The notes under the pieces: model-generated | Database searches by the model: none | Told to the model about the DNA's origin: nothing | Seen by the model: only the letters and a program-made list of their open reading frames with translations | Program-made: the position numbers and the translations under genes | Assembly: GCF_050947875.1 (NCBI RefSeq) | Contig: NC_134569.1 | Coordinates: forward strand, 41,909,777 to 41,973,776 | DNA: 64,000 bases | Reading direction: 5' to 3' | DNA from: Dermacentor variabilis | Lineage: Eukaryota; Arthropoda; Arachnida; Ixodida; Ixodidae | In this document: piece after piece, positions 48,901 to 61,426 of the stretch | Layout: each line of letters begins with the position of its first letter | How positions within the stretch are numbered: position 1 is the first letter of the stretch

Positions 48901-49462
48901 GGACACCCAACCCTCGGGAAGTTGGTGGCGTGGGACCACGCCACTGTTTTTTCAATGGACTCTACTGAGAGCTTCCAAAATTCGAGCTTAGTGGCCACAA
49001 CATGAATAGAAGACAATCGAACAGCTACTCCGCTTCTCAGCGCATCGTCTCGTTCGTTTCCTGTCCTTGTCTCTCTGTGCACTGTAATTCGCAGTAACGG
49101 TGAACTGTAAACTGGGAATGAATTCAACAAGCCCTTTGTTCAAAGTGTAGCGCATTGATTCCCCGGTCCCTTTGGTAAATAACGTGGCTATAACGTTATG
49201 TTTTGGCTCGCATCTGTTCTTAGGAAAACTTCTTGCGTAAAAACTTTTCTTTTGTGAATACGTGCCTTGTCTTTTTTAATGCTTTAAAAAAAACTGAGCA
49301 AGTAGAACCTTGTAATGCCCATATATGTCGCCGGTCTATACTTCGTTAAATATAGCTTACTAGAACACCAAATTATTTCCCAACAAATTCAGCTTAGGAC
49401 ACTAGCTGAGAATACAAACCTATCAAACAAATGGCTAAAACGTGAGAAAAGGAAATTAATAA

Positions 49463-49723
49463 ATCTGCAAGAAAAAATACGCACGTAGGTATAGCACTGA
49501 CGAGTACATAATCACTTTGCGAAAACCAGACATAAACGAAGAACATCTTGCATTCATCTCAAATAACTTAGAGCGGTTCGCGGAAGACGTATTAAACAAT
49601 GAAGAGTTTAGGAGAAACAACAATAGAAGCAAAATAGAACACAGAACGCCAGTGTTTATAAAACAATGTTTAAAACCCACATCACCACAGTTGCCTGGTA
49701 AAACAAAAGGCAAAAGCATTTAG
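49463..49723 (+). other. Open reading frame of unknown origin
   Basis: 86 codons open from 49463, in AT-rich DNA, hydrophilic and protein-like (NEEHLAFISNNLERFAEDVL, RRNNNRSKIEHRTPVF). No start ATG at the beginning, no family recognised. It could be an exon, a transposon fragment or chance. It lies just 5' of a LINE insertion. Confidence 0.25.
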
Positions 49724-49756
49724 GCATCCCTACGTGGATGAATGCGAAAGCATTTC

Positions 49757-50693
49757 GACGTGTTCTAAATTGATTGATTGATTGAGTAACTTTTATTTTA
49801 CAGTCCTGCAGAACGCGTATTAGCACGTCGCGGGCCGCTCCCACGTCGGGACCGACAGGCCTAGCCTGCCAGCCGCATCGTGGGCCTGCTGGACAGCCCA
49901 ACGTTGCTCAGCCAGGAGTGGGTTGCGGAGGGCCGCCTCCCACCTAGCTGAGCTGAGGTCAGGGCTTGCTATAGAGATACATCCCCAGAGCATGTGCGAA
50001 AGTGTTGATCTATCCCCGCAAGCGGGGCACGCGTCGTCAGTGTAAATCTCCGGATATATCGCATGTAACGTGAACAGGTTGGGATAGGTTTCTGTCTGCA
50101 ACAGTCTGAATGTCAGTGCCTGAGGCCTAGTGAGCTTGGGGTGAGGAGGAGCGTATTGTCGCCGCGAGAGATAGAAGTGTTTAAGAAGTTCATTATAAGT
50201 GGCAGGCGCGTCCCTACCATGCGTAACTCTCTCTTCGGCCGTTACAGCGCCAGCGCGGTCAGTCAGTGCGCGCGCGGCAGCGTGGGCCGTCTCATTGAGG
50301 TTCGTGGGGACACCCGCCATGTGCCCAACGTGGGCTGGGAACCAAGTAAGCAAGTGATACTTGATTTTATCCGGACCTGCCTTACGAAGCAGCCCAAAAG
50401 CCTGTTCTGAGATCACTCCACACTGAAATGCCCTAATGGCCGACCGTGAGTCACTGTAGATGACGTCGCTGCTGTCATCAAGCATCGCCAAGGCAATGGC
50501 CACCTGCTCGGCTATCGCCGGATCTCCGGTTCGTACAGATGCACAGTTCGTGAGTCGCTGTTTGGAATCTACCACTACTGCAGAAAAGGAGCACCCCTTC
50601 CGATATGCGGCCGCGTCAACAAAGCAGGCTCTACGCCCCTCTGTCTGGATCTGTTTGAGTATGGCTGAAGCTCTTGCTTGACGTGTTCTAAAT
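49757..50693 (-). mobile_element. 5'-truncated RNase H-type LINE with 14-bp target-site duplication
   Basis: The direct repeat GACGTGTTCTAAAT at 49757-49770 and 50680-50693 brackets the insert, which ends (minus strand) in a (TCAA)n tail at 49771-49785. One open frame runs from the truncation point (about 50679) to 49820: RNase H with FVDAAAY (first Asp), AEQVAIALAML (Glu), YSDSRSAIRAF (Asp) and NETAHAAARAL. A C-terminal zinc-finger block DDACPACGDRSTLSHMLWGC follows. No stop or frameshift in about 285 codons, so this is a recent copy of an I/R1-like tick LINE. Confidence 0.9.
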
Positions 50694-50699
50694 GACGAC

Positions 50700-51778
50700 T
50701 CGTTTTACGAAACGTAATGGCATTGCTTTCACGTTGCTTTGTACCATTTCTCGCACAACGCGTATCGGCCTAGTTCGCGTACTTGCGTGGAGGTCCAAAG
50801 GAGCCGGGCGAAGCTACTGACTGAGAAGTCGAACGTTCGTCAACCAGAGCGCACGACAGAACTCACCGAAGTCAGCGCCTTTGCACAGGGAGGGGCAGTA
50901 TGGAAACGCTGGCGTCATGAGCGGCATCGGAGCCAGCTGTGGAAGAGGACGACGACGAACGCGCTGGCAGTGGCACGAGCGTGACCACGTGACTTTTTGT
51001 ACCTACTCCGGCCACGCCGCCGGATTTTCTCCTTCATGAACAATATAATGCTTTCACATTAAAAAAAAAAAAAGGTGTGCCATTGAACGGATGGCGAGAT
51101 CGGCACAAAGGACGTGGAAAACGAAAAAAAAAAAAAGAAATCTAGAAGACGAACCACGGAAAAGCGATACGCACTTCCCCGCACCACGGGATTCAGCACT
51201 TGACACGTGTTGATCAGTGGACATTCTGATCAGTGCCTACAGCTACAGGCCACTGCTGCGCCGCCGAATTTCCTTTCTTTTTCTTCTGCTTACGAGGTAG
51301 CTTTAGAAGTGAGCGAAGAGCTCTGCCGCTACGCTTTGCGCGCTGTTCTCGATTCCGAGGGAGCACACCACCGGCGGTGCGTGGCTTGATCGGTTGTTTG
51401 CGCTCCCATTGGCCGCTTACACCGGCGCGTGGCGGCGGCGGCGCCGGAGCAAATATTGACGCTGCCGGGGCGATTGGTTCATGCCGAACTGGGCTGCTTC
51501 CAAAACGATTTTCGGCTTCTTCTCCTCGCTCTCCCGGGCGCCCCAGCGCTCTTTCGCGCACCCACTATGCCGCTGTAGTAACCCCCTTCCTGCTGTTACT
51601 TCATCCCCTCGGGCACTGCGCCGCTGCGCGCCGCGGTTTTCGCAAAAAATTCGAGTGATTCCGTCGGTGCTCTCGGCTGACGATCTAGTACGCGTTCCTT
51701 TCTTCATTACAACTGATGTTCTATCGCTTACACGGCTACGCGCACGTCGCTTACGTTCCTTCCTCTTGTTTTGTTGCG

Positions 51779-51829
<51 letters not shown>

Positions 51830-52900
51830 AGTTTATCTTCCGGACTTTTGAACGCGGTTTGTCGCACCGGACATTTGGTCGAACATGACACTGCGCTTAT
51901 GTTCTTGAAGCTCGTATTCACCACTGTGTTGAACAAGCCCTGTTATACAAACTCTTCGAACGGCTTGTGCCTACTTTGTGACGCTTGATAGGTAAACAGG
52001 CTTCTGCAACGACCAGCACATGACAGACGAGCCTTTGCGGCCCCTTCGTCGGTGCGCCTGGAGCACCTATGGGCTGCACAAATGAGGATCGCCGTTAAGT
52101 AATGAGCCGGCGTCATTAATAAGTGAAAGCTTGATGCGACACCTGACTTGAGTGAAAAGGAACAAAGAGAAACGTAGAATCATATAAACTCAATAGGGAA
52201 AGGTCACATGCCACCAGTTTAAAAGGCTTTAGTACCGACATTTAAGCTTTCATGTCGTGTATGCGCAATGGGCTGACTGAGTCAGCTCGGCGTAAGATTT
52301 GAAAGAGCCCTTGTCAACAATCAGTCACGTAGGCGTCACAGGAGTAAACGATGATTAACTGAATTTATGGCGCGAAACTCGCTCAGGAAAAGAAGTGCGA
52401 CAAACTCTAGGGATACACGGGTGTGATAACTGATGACGGAACGCTGCAATCAGCGGCGAATACGCCTGCTGTCCGAAGTTCGCAAACCAGAAGAAAGAAT
52501 GCTGTATGCGCGAAAGTTTGATAGTGCAACAATTTGTTGTTGACGTGCCCTGGTGTCAGGTGAACAGGGCCGTGCATGAAGACATACAGTTGTAGCGTCT
52601 TTTGAGCTATCGAGGCAAACTGGGTGAGCGTACTATCTTCATAAAACACTGCAGTCGGACTCGGTGACAACAACTGAAAAAGAGATGAACTTGCACATAT
52701 TCTCGCAAAGAAGGATGAATACTCCAACATCTTAGTGAGAGGGAGAAAGGGAGGAAAATATCATTGTATGGGAAGGCTACGAATCTCAGTAGTAAATATT
52801 AGCTTGGCTGATTAGCAACTTCTTGGTATTGGTACACCAATACCAATTGGTGTTGGTATTGGTATTGGTAGTAGCAATTCTTGGATTGGTACACGGATTT
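50700..52900. other. CpG-rich block at 51.2-51.7 kb, otherwise no gene
   Basis: GC/CpG-dense from about 51250 to 51680, with frames on both strands that lack a domain, followed by a (CT)n run. It could be a host promoter or 5' exon. At 52825-52880 a GGTATT-type imperfect repeat contains the palindromic TTGGTATTGGTACACCAATACC-like phrase. Confidence 0.35.
51782..51828. repeat. (CT)n microsatellite
   Basis: About 23 CT units at the downstream edge of the GC-rich block. Confidence 0.95.
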
Positions 52901-53084
52901 TAGGAATGACTTTATGCGCAGAAAATAAGATATGGGCAGCAGAATTAAAGACACGGACAGGCGCACACTTGCAACTGATTTTTATGTTTCCCTATGCTTC
53001 ACCTATATACCCTCAGGCATGCAAACAGGAACATATACAGGTGAGGTCACATGAGATAGAAACCAAACCTAATCATATCCTATC

Positions 53085-53730
53085 AGCCAGGAAACTAAAC
53101 TCATTCTCGTGAAGAGACACTAACAGAACGCTGATACATTGGTCACCAAACTTTAACGATATACACCGCCTCTGCTAGTTCCGGTGCCACTGTATCCTTA
53201 CTTTTTCGTAATATACATGTGTTTTTCAGCAAAGGTTCACACGGGCACACTGTTCAGTGATGCGGCAAGAGCGAGACAGTCCCATTGATAGAGCATGCCC
53301 TCGCAGGCGATCATTTACAGAACGCCCAGTTGGGCCGATGTATACCTTGCCGCAGTCTAAAGTAATCTTATACACGACGCCAGCGGAACATTTTTTCAAG
53401 AAACACTTTACGTGGTTCTTTACACATTCGGCCCTTTTTACGGAAGACAGGCGCGCACAAATGCGAGAAAGTTTCCGAGGAGCCGAAAACGCTAACCGTA
53501 CATCGCACCTGGAAGCAACATTAACGAATGAGCAACTCTGTGTACATACGGAATGATCACAGAACGCATTTTCCGTTTCTTTTCGCATTCTTCTGAAGCG
53601 TTGTTCTAAAACCTGTACGAAGTGAAGGAATATGAAACGTGATGGATATAAAAGGAGCATTTGTCAAGCTGCTCATAGAGAACAAGGGATTTTCAACTGA
53701 GCTTATTCTGGCGTGAAAGGGACATACAGG
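53085..53730 (-). mobile_element. Penelope-like element 3' end with GIY-YIG endonuclease
   Basis: The minus-strand frame 53660-53226 has DVRLAFSAPRKLSRICARL, NHVKCF, then SAGVVYKITLDCGKVYIGPT, a GIY-YIG domain (GVVY residues 94-97, YIG 107-109, TGR after it). Just upstream, in another frame, VIIPYVHRVAH (about 53565) is the conserved block preceding it, so a frameshift lies near 53530. The extreme C-terminus resumes near 53150 (FGDQCISVLLVSLHENEFSF). The reverse transcriptase part is absent. Penelope-like elements use this nuclease for target nicking. Confidence 0.8.
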
Positions 53731-54474
53731 CTTTATCTGACTGTGGTTGACTCGCACGGCGAGGAATAACGGGGCCCGGAGAGCCCCGCGATAAGTTTGC
53801 ACATATTGGGCATTTCAGAGAAACGTGCGAAACAGTCCAATAAGCAGAAGAGACTGACTGACAACAGCAATTGTTTCCCAAAAGATGTTTCCTTGTTTTT
53901 AACGTTACCAGAGTTACCCACATTCCTTTTCTCGTTGAGCATCAGGCACGGATCTTCATTTAAATGTCATTTACCTACGTGCTTCAATCGGCTTGCTGCT
54001 TTCGCGTTGTTTTACTACAGGCGCGGCCCGTTCCCGACCTTTCAAGCACATGAAGGAACGAAGAAGCGTTTCGTACGCCCTTGTCACGCAAGCGAGCGCT
54101 GTCCGACGGCCGAGGTCGCGTGATGGAGGCTCTCGGTGCTCTCGTGTTAGTGTTTCTTAACGACTTGGGCGGACAAAGAGGGATTTCCCGCCCTGCGTTT
54201 AGCCATTCGTACGGCCCACGTCTTTTCTCGTCGCTTGTCTGTTTATGTATATGCGCGCGCGGTGATACTTACGTTTGTGTTACGGGTCCGGACTTATTCT
54301 CCCACAAATGACTACCCTCGTCGCTTAAGCACCGCTTTTCGCTGCTTTTATTTCCTGTGACTCGGGGAACTGGCAAGCAAAATGTACGCGCATATCCACA
54401 GGCGTAACGCAAACAGCCTCCACGGCGAGAAGTAAAATATTCACGGAAAGGAAGGGAACAATAACTTATGCACT

Positions 54475-54545
54475 GCGAAAGGCAGGGAGGTCAGCTTTGA
54501 GCCGACGTGTGTTCCGGTGCCCTGCCCTGCTCTGTTTGACAATAA
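54475..54545 (-). repeat. Diverged 3' tail of RNase H-type tick LINE
   Basis: GAAAGGCAGGGAGGTCAGCT followed by GTGTTCCGGTGCCCTGCCCT resembles the 3'UTR block of the 30.1 kb LINE but is more diverged. Solo tail. Confidence 0.4.
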
Positions 54546-54649
54546 AATCAGAAAAGATAGATGACGAAAAGTATATATAGAGAAAGTGCCGTGGAGTTGT
54601 CTAAGTATGTGTAAGCGTTGTGCCACTTGCTCATCTGCCCGCAGACCGA

Positions 54650-55015
54650 TGCCATTATAACTTTTATCAAACTTGATCCGACCAGTATAAACCGTTATCA
54701 ACACTTATCGGTCTTTATCAGCCTTGTCGCAATCTACCCGATCCTTATCTACCTTTATCTGTCCTTATCAATATTATGGAAGATGATCCGACCCTTATGA
54801 ACCTTTTTCGGTCTTTCTCAAGTTTATCGGAATTGATACGACCCTTATCAAGCATTATGAGTTTATATCAACCTTATCAGAATTTTTCCGACCATAATAA
54901 GCCCTTATCGCTCTTTAGCAACTTATCCGCTCACGTCGAACCATTATCAACCGTGATGAGCGCCATATGACCCCTCATCACTTCTTATCAACATTATAAA
55001 CTCACTGACTGCTTA
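54650..55015. repeat. Degenerate tandem repeat, 50-bp period, TTATC-rich
   Basis: Unit starts with a GATCCGACC/GATACGACC-type phrase at 54785, 54835, about 54885 and about 54935, i.e. a 50-bp period, with more diverged copies on both sides. About 15 TTATC pentamers occur on the plus strand within the block, often as CCTTATCAAC or CTTATCGG. No coding frame worth noting. Confidence 0.8.
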
Positions 55016-55019
55016 TCTG

Positions 55020-58000
55020 TCAGCGTTGCACCACGCGAAGTGCATGAGCCCTCAGTGATCGGTGGCATTTCGGTTGGTGAAATAACGCCCCAACGAAAGG
55101 CGAATCGCGCGACTACAGAAAGGTATCGGGGATGTGGCGTGTTTGGCATTACATTTTCGCAAAATCAAAATTTTCGTAGTGTCTGCAATGCTCAGTTGGC
55201 TCTACGTGTAGTCCTAGAGATGACTTGGATTCCTATTAACTTGCACGACGCTGAATGAATCATGTTTTAGAAACAACTTCTATATATTAATAGGCAAAAG
55301 ACGCTATACGAACTACTATACACTTCCTTTAAGTTGTTAATTTCAGAGCAACGCCACGAGCTTAAGTTTTATTATTCTTACGTCTATTTTCGTATCCAGC
55401 AAGAGGCGCTTCGACGAAATGTTGATGGCATTGTTGAAAGCTATATCCGGCACGTAAAAGACGGGAATTCGAATTCATCCACGACACATAGATGAGGAAT
55501 TATTTCGAAAGCTGAAGTAGGTGTACCTTCGTAGGAGAATTTTATCACGTCATCAAAGCCTACTTAGAACGTTGATACTCACTGCCGTCAAGGATGTGCT
55601 TTCACAGTGTATAAAATATTTTGAATACCCCTCAAAGTAAACTGGATTGAAGATAACAGTTTATTCGTGAATAATCGCTTTGTACTAAGGTAATATCATA
55701 CAAGCATATTTTGGTGCATTCAGTCGACGATATATAGAAGTAGTGAATCGTAAAGTATAAATCAGTTCAGCTGATCGTGTCGGAGACACAGGCAGAGCTA
55801 ACGGGAAGTATGTGGAAAGTTCTAAGTCACGTATTATGATGCATTGACACTGTCTTAGCCCAGCACATTCTAGTGCGTGTATAAGATGTCGTTTGTCAAA
55901 GGTTTCTTGAAAAATACTGGAGTCCTATAACTGTTCCATCTCATTTATGCCAATCAAAAGTAGTCAGTGCATTATAAAGCTAAAAAAAATTCACGCTAAG
56001 CAAAATAGCGCACAAGGGCACTCGTTGTTGCGTACGATCTCTCCACAGCAGTATCATGTATAGCGTTAGTCCTCAACGTGGGAGAAATTCATGTCTTCGA
56101 ACTTTCCCTTGTCTAAAAGAGTGAATGGAGCGGATGACTTCCATTTAGAATAGCTCAATGACAGTTAGATTACGCATTTGTGCATCAGTGGCATTTATGT
56201 ACATTGGAAAGGCCTAAATAATTTCGGTCACTACAGAAGTAAATTGACCCTCGAGGCAACTAGTGCCACACCGATATAAGCTGCTGCTATACCAAATATA
56301 TTGGGTCGAAGGGCCTTCGGCAGGGCGGGTAAGGGGTGAAAATATGCATGAACTAATGATCACGCGCTAAATAATTGGGTAGTTTCGTCCGAAGAGCGAA
56401 GCATTAACAACAACAGCAAGGTTTAGCGTTGCGCTAAAATTCTTAAGACGGTGTTTTAGGAACACGCCGAGGCGACATTGTGGCCCCACACAGCAAGCGA
56501 TACGATTGTTAATATGCAGCAGAAACAGTGTCCTAGCAGCTATCAGGCGCCTCACAATGCTGGCGCGATGAAGAGCGCCGCCACCGGAGTTGCAGGTGTC
56601 GTACCTTAACGGCGCATGAGATGAGGTTGAAGGAAGACCGTCGGTAGTGTATCATCGGTGTCTGCCAGCGTCCAATAAAGAATAAGATACGTTTGGCCTT
56701 ACGTATGCCGTCCGTTCTGCTTAGACCATCATTCCGCTCAGAGACCACGGTGTTGAATGCACACGGCTACTCGGCAGGAGCGCCAGCGTTTGTGAGAACA
56801 ACGCTCATAACCAGCAGCGGCACATAGAACGCTGCTCCGGATCGGCAGTAGAGCTGACTGAGCGGACTGTGAAGGCGTGTAGACACTTGGCTTCCTCGTT
56901 TTTGCGGCCAAACACACCGCTCGTCTCTCGCGTCTCTGGAGAGGTCCTGTCTCCATGCCCAGGTCGCTCATGAGCTATTGATAGCTCGGCAGCTCAGCAA
57001 CAGCACGAACGGGCTCCGAGTGTCCGTATAACATTTCCCTGCCAATAATGCTTCCCTGCCATGCGAGGTTGCGAATATAGTTTTGCTCCCCAAACACCTC
57101 AATGCAAACGCATTTGATTGGAAGACACAACAATGACCAAGAAAGCGTAAAGAAGAGGTCATTTGCGATAGATTTTTTTTACTCAATCGCGTGCATTTGA
57201 AACTTATGTAGAAAATAGTGACGTAAGCGAAATCAAAAAAGGTCAGAAGTTACAAAATAACGTAGCAATTTGATGTGCTGTCGATGTGTTTCAAAAAGGG
57301 AATGTAATAGTTGGTTTTTCTGAACATAGCTTGAGAATTGTGTGCTCTATAGTAAAAATAAAGAAAAAAGAAAGAAGTGTGATTTCGGGACGTGTCAGTG
57401 ACCGAAACATACACTGCTGCCGCAAAATGTCAAGTTCGTCATTTTTCTTTCTGCATTTCAAATTATGGTTGATGAACTTAACTCACCCCTCCATTTAAAG
57501 TATACTAGTCTGCTCTCACACAGTATAGAAGATATCTCAATTTATTAGGTCAGGGAGGATAGTCGAGGAAGTGACCTAAAAAAAATAATGAATTAACAAT
57601 GTGGAAACGTGTGCCGAACGTTGGAATATGTCAACCATTCATGATATGTAACCGAGAAGCTGAAGAATACAGCAGCTTCAGCAGGGCAACAAAGGGACCC
57701 AAACACAGAAATAAAGAACCCGTATTTAGCTTTAACGAGCCATAATATAGTGACGAGGTTCCTATAAACCTGTGTGCCTTTTACTGCCCTGACGCGATGG
57801 AAACAGCGAAAGATGGGAGGCCCCATTCTGTGTGGTTTGTCCAAAGCATCCCCCGCGCATAGTAGAGCAGCGTCGGCGTCAGAAGCAGCATTGGCTTCGC
57901 TAAGGGAGCCTCAAGAAAAAGATCGCCTTTCAGGCGCCAAGAGAACCGGAAGGAAGTGCCTCGCCATAAGTTGCTCGGTCCGCATGCAAGTTCTTTCTGC

Positions 58001-58320
58001 TCGCGGCCTATGGCTCCTTCGCCTCCATTTTTTTTAAACATTCATTCTTTCTGTCAGTGGCTATTCACTAGCTCGTGCCTTATATCTCTCGCCTTCACGC
58101 TCTGTTTATTTTTCATAAAATATAAGAAAGGTGCTGTTTCTGCCTTTTCTTTAGTATTATTTTTGTTCACTGCGTAGCATCTACGCATGTTCTTCCTTCG
58201 CTATCCTTCTCAATCACGATCTCTCTTTCTCTATTTTTCTTTTTGTTTTCAGTCTCTAGTAGTGTTTTCTAAACCTCACCATAAACCGCGCCTTCAACGA
58301 GCACTTTAGCGCTCCTCTTT
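55020..58320. other. No gene recognised
   Basis: Mostly AT-rich anonymous DNA. A somewhat GC-richer segment (56500-56980) has minus-strand frames without a recognisable domain. Confidence 0.45.
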
Positions 58321-58329
58321 TGGTCTTGA

Positions 58330-59460
58330 ATTCCGAAAGAAACGACTAACGGGAGAGAGTCGGCCTAAGCCAGCGTTTCCTTTTCCACTTCCGTTTTCTC
58401 TCTCCCTCTCTTTTCCCCCAGCGCTCGCTTGAAGTGTCTCTTGATGGGAAGTGTATCAAAGAGAGCGAAACTGAGCGAACGCCGAGGGTTCCAGTGAATA
58501 AAACCGAAGAAAGGAAGGAAGACGCACGAAGTGTGAATGACAGAAACACAAGAGTTAGAAAAATTTGGTGTATATATATTTTATTTTTTGACCCAGGGAA
58601 TAAACATCACCGACCTCTGCGCCCCCCTCCCTCCTTCCCTCAGCCCCGCCGTCCTTTTATTTTTTCAGTGACGACGTCGTGCAAGACACGACAAAAAACA
58701 CGCACCAGTAACACGTATACACGGGACCAGCGAACGCAAAGAAATAACAAGAAGCACGAGTGACTGGGAGCGCTACGCCGATCTGACAAATGGGCCGTAA
58801 CGGTGACGAGACCGGCGGAAGGAGGCCCACGTTGTCGTATACGTCTTGGAGCGGACCGTGCTAGGCGTTTTTGCTTTTCACGCTCACTCGACCTTATTGG
58901 CCCCTTTTTCGCTCTTTCGACCTCCGGCTCCCACTCCGAGGTACCTCTACCACACGCACACACACACTTTTCTTTTTGCATATTTGGCCCCTGCAGTAAG
59001 CGCGAGCAACAATCTTGCACGCATGCACGCGCCCGTGACAACCGCCTTCTGCTTCACCCGCTCTCTCGTTTTCATCTCTCTAGTAATGCGTTGCTGTGTG
59101 CCGTCATCACCGCCTTCGCTCGCTGCTGTTTCGCCTGTAGTACTTCGCGCCCTCTCTCTGCTTCTCATTGTTTCACTGACGGCACGATTTATTTTTTCCT
59201 TATTTTTTTCTGCTTCATACTTATCGTATCCTTTCGCTAAGGCGGACTACACACACAAAAGAAAAAAAGAACGAACGAAAAAAAAAAAGAAAAGGAAAAA
59301 GCAAGCAAGCAAGCAAGAGGTCAACCAGACATCGTGCGGGCCCGGAGTCCACCTCTTCTCCCCTTCGATGGAACTTACCTCATCGCCTGAGAAGTTTCGC
59401 ACAAACGGGCGAAGCGATTGGTCATCTTCGCTTTTATGGCTGGCCCATGATGCCTTTTAA
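58330..59460. promoter_or_regulatory. CpG-enriched, pyrimidine-rich block; possible promoter / 5' exon
   Basis: GC/CpG enriched with long C/T runs (58380-58420, 58620-58660, 59040-59070). Several overlapping frames on both strands (up to 204 codons, 58846-59460 +) are Ser/Pro/Arg/Phe-rich and have no domain. Comparable to the 7.3-8.85 kb block. No decisive promoter element. Confidence 0.3.
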
Positions 59461-60669
59461 ACTTGTGTTTCCGTTCACACGCTTTCTTTCTTTGCGCACG
59501 CCTGAAGACTTCCGTACGCGAGGCACAAAGCGGTGGCGACGTCGTAAACTCAAACTAACTCTAAATGGCTTTTTGACTCGCTGCGCAGATCACGGGGCCA
59601 ATGCTCATTGACTCGGGTCGTTTATTGCCCTTGTGGCGGTACGCGTTCGCTTTTCCCGTGTTGCGACAAAAGTGCGTTAGTCAGAGCGTATAATCAGTGA
59701 CGACACGGCAGTCTACAAGGTAAAGGAAAAGAAAGACGGTCCCCTTACTTCGGTACCTTTCGGAATCTCTCAGCTACGCCTGAGTTAAGCAGGGCCCCAT
59801 AGAAGCTGTCGTTAAGTCCCATAGGACGACTGAACGCTCCACTCACGAATGTCTTATTAAAGACGGGTCATCGCCGTCTGCTTATCTGGTACACACAACT
59901 CCTCTGTCGCAGTCGCAGGAAAGAAGAGAGTGTTGCGTCAACAGGTGAGCGAACGGGCGTCTTTCTTTCTTTTCTTTTTAACCGGCATTATCTTCTCAGT
60001 ATTCGCGCTTTCCTTTTACAATAAGAGTAATAAAATCGTGGCTGAGACATTTCTGTTTAAAATATCTGGCAGGAATTTCTAGGCAAGTGGAACTATCTGA
60101 ATCAAGACAATATGGTAACCGACATTCTCTAAATTCCCGGAAGTGCGACATACATGCAGATCAGAACATGAAACTAGCCGTTATATATGCAACGAAAACA
60201 ATTATACGGACGCTCGAGGCGCATTCAGGCCATATCGCCTTTGGCACAGCCGTTGGCACAGCCGTGTGTGCCGTCATACTGTCACGGAACCGAAGTTCAT
60301 GAACGGCCCGTGCGCAGAGGCTTAAAAGCTCACCAAAGACGCGCATCGCGTTTGGCTGCAAAAGTGATAAAGCCAAATGGTCTCGCCATCGCGCTCCGCT
60401 CAATGGGCTCTTCCGCAGCCTGGGCGGCGCTATGGCTTCCCGTGCTCGCATGAGCGCGGAGCGCGCGCACATTAGCTGATTTCCCGCTGAGCAGTTGCGT
60501 GGACACCACATCGTGGTGCATACACTGCTCTGAACGACGCGGTCGGCAAACGTCAAGCCAGCGGTTTTCCTTCCGTCTCAGCTCGCGCGCCATCGAGTCG
60601 CTACGCCTGCGACTCCGCTGGCGGTCCACCTCATCACACCTTCAGCGCAACACCACACCTTATCATCAC

Positions 60670-60807
60670 TAGAGAGTTTTAGTTTAGCGGACGCAAGCGG
60701 TTTGCGTACGCAAGAAGTTGGGGCGACGGCACTGCGCATGCGCAGTGCTGTCGCCCCTAGTTCTTGCGTACGCAAGTCTCTTGCGTCCCCTAAACTAAAA
60801 CTCTCTA
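60670..60807. mobile_element. Near-perfect 138-bp palindrome (foldback MITE-like)
   Basis: The arms 60670-60738 and 60739-60807 are reverse complements with about seven mismatches and no spacer. The centre is the perfect palindrome ACTGCGCATGCGCAGT. The arms start TAGAGAGTTTTAGTTTAG. A possible 3-bp ACT duplication flanks it. No coding capacity. Sits inside a CpG-enriched stretch (60300-60800) with no identified gene. Confidence 0.9.
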
Positions 60808-60883
60808 CTCTCAATGATTCGCCTTCGGGCGAAAACGGATTTTTCTTTTACTTACCCGGCAAGTTCTTGCAAAGAAAACAGCA

Positions 60884-60953
60884 ATACTACTACTACTAAC
60901 TATACTACTACTACTGAGAATAATAATACTATTATTAATAATAATAGCAATAA
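60884..60953. repeat. (ACT)n/(AAT)n low-complexity stretch
   Basis: Short ACT and AAT triplet runs with a TATTATTAATAATAATA palindromic core. Confidence 0.8.
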
Positions 60954-61426
60954 GGGGAAGAAGGAGAAGGAGAGACAGATAGAAAAGAAAACAAACTACT
61001 GTCATTAAATTCTGGGCTCTACATCTACATATATGTGTTCACCATTAGAGACGGTGAAGGAAGAAAACAGAAAGAGATGATTCATCTTTGATGCACATTG
61101 AATTTTTGTTTTTCGTCTATTTGTGGCATTCGATGCGTGTCTCGCAGAAGTGAGAAACACAGAATCAAGAATTGTAGGTACATAAAGACGAAAAAAAAAT
61201 GAAAAAGAACAGTCCTACAACAGTAATAAGTCATTGTACTGTAGCGCACACCTATAGCGTAGGTTAACTATACAAATCATGCGTACGCTTTACGATGATG
61301 CATGATGATGATACCATCGACAGATATAACGTAGGCTGGCTGAATTATCGCCAGTGATTAAAAAAACGCAAAACACCGCAAAATACGATCGACGAACCGA
61401 CGTCAACCAGTGTTCGAAATACCATA

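Noticed and set aside
54650..55015. CRISPR array
   Set aside because: The repeat is degenerate throughout with no unique spacers, and the DNA is eukaryotic.
58846..59460. 204-codon frame as a coding gene
   Set aside because: Begins in a pyrimidine-rich CpG block and ends in a Lys-rich simple repeat; no domain.
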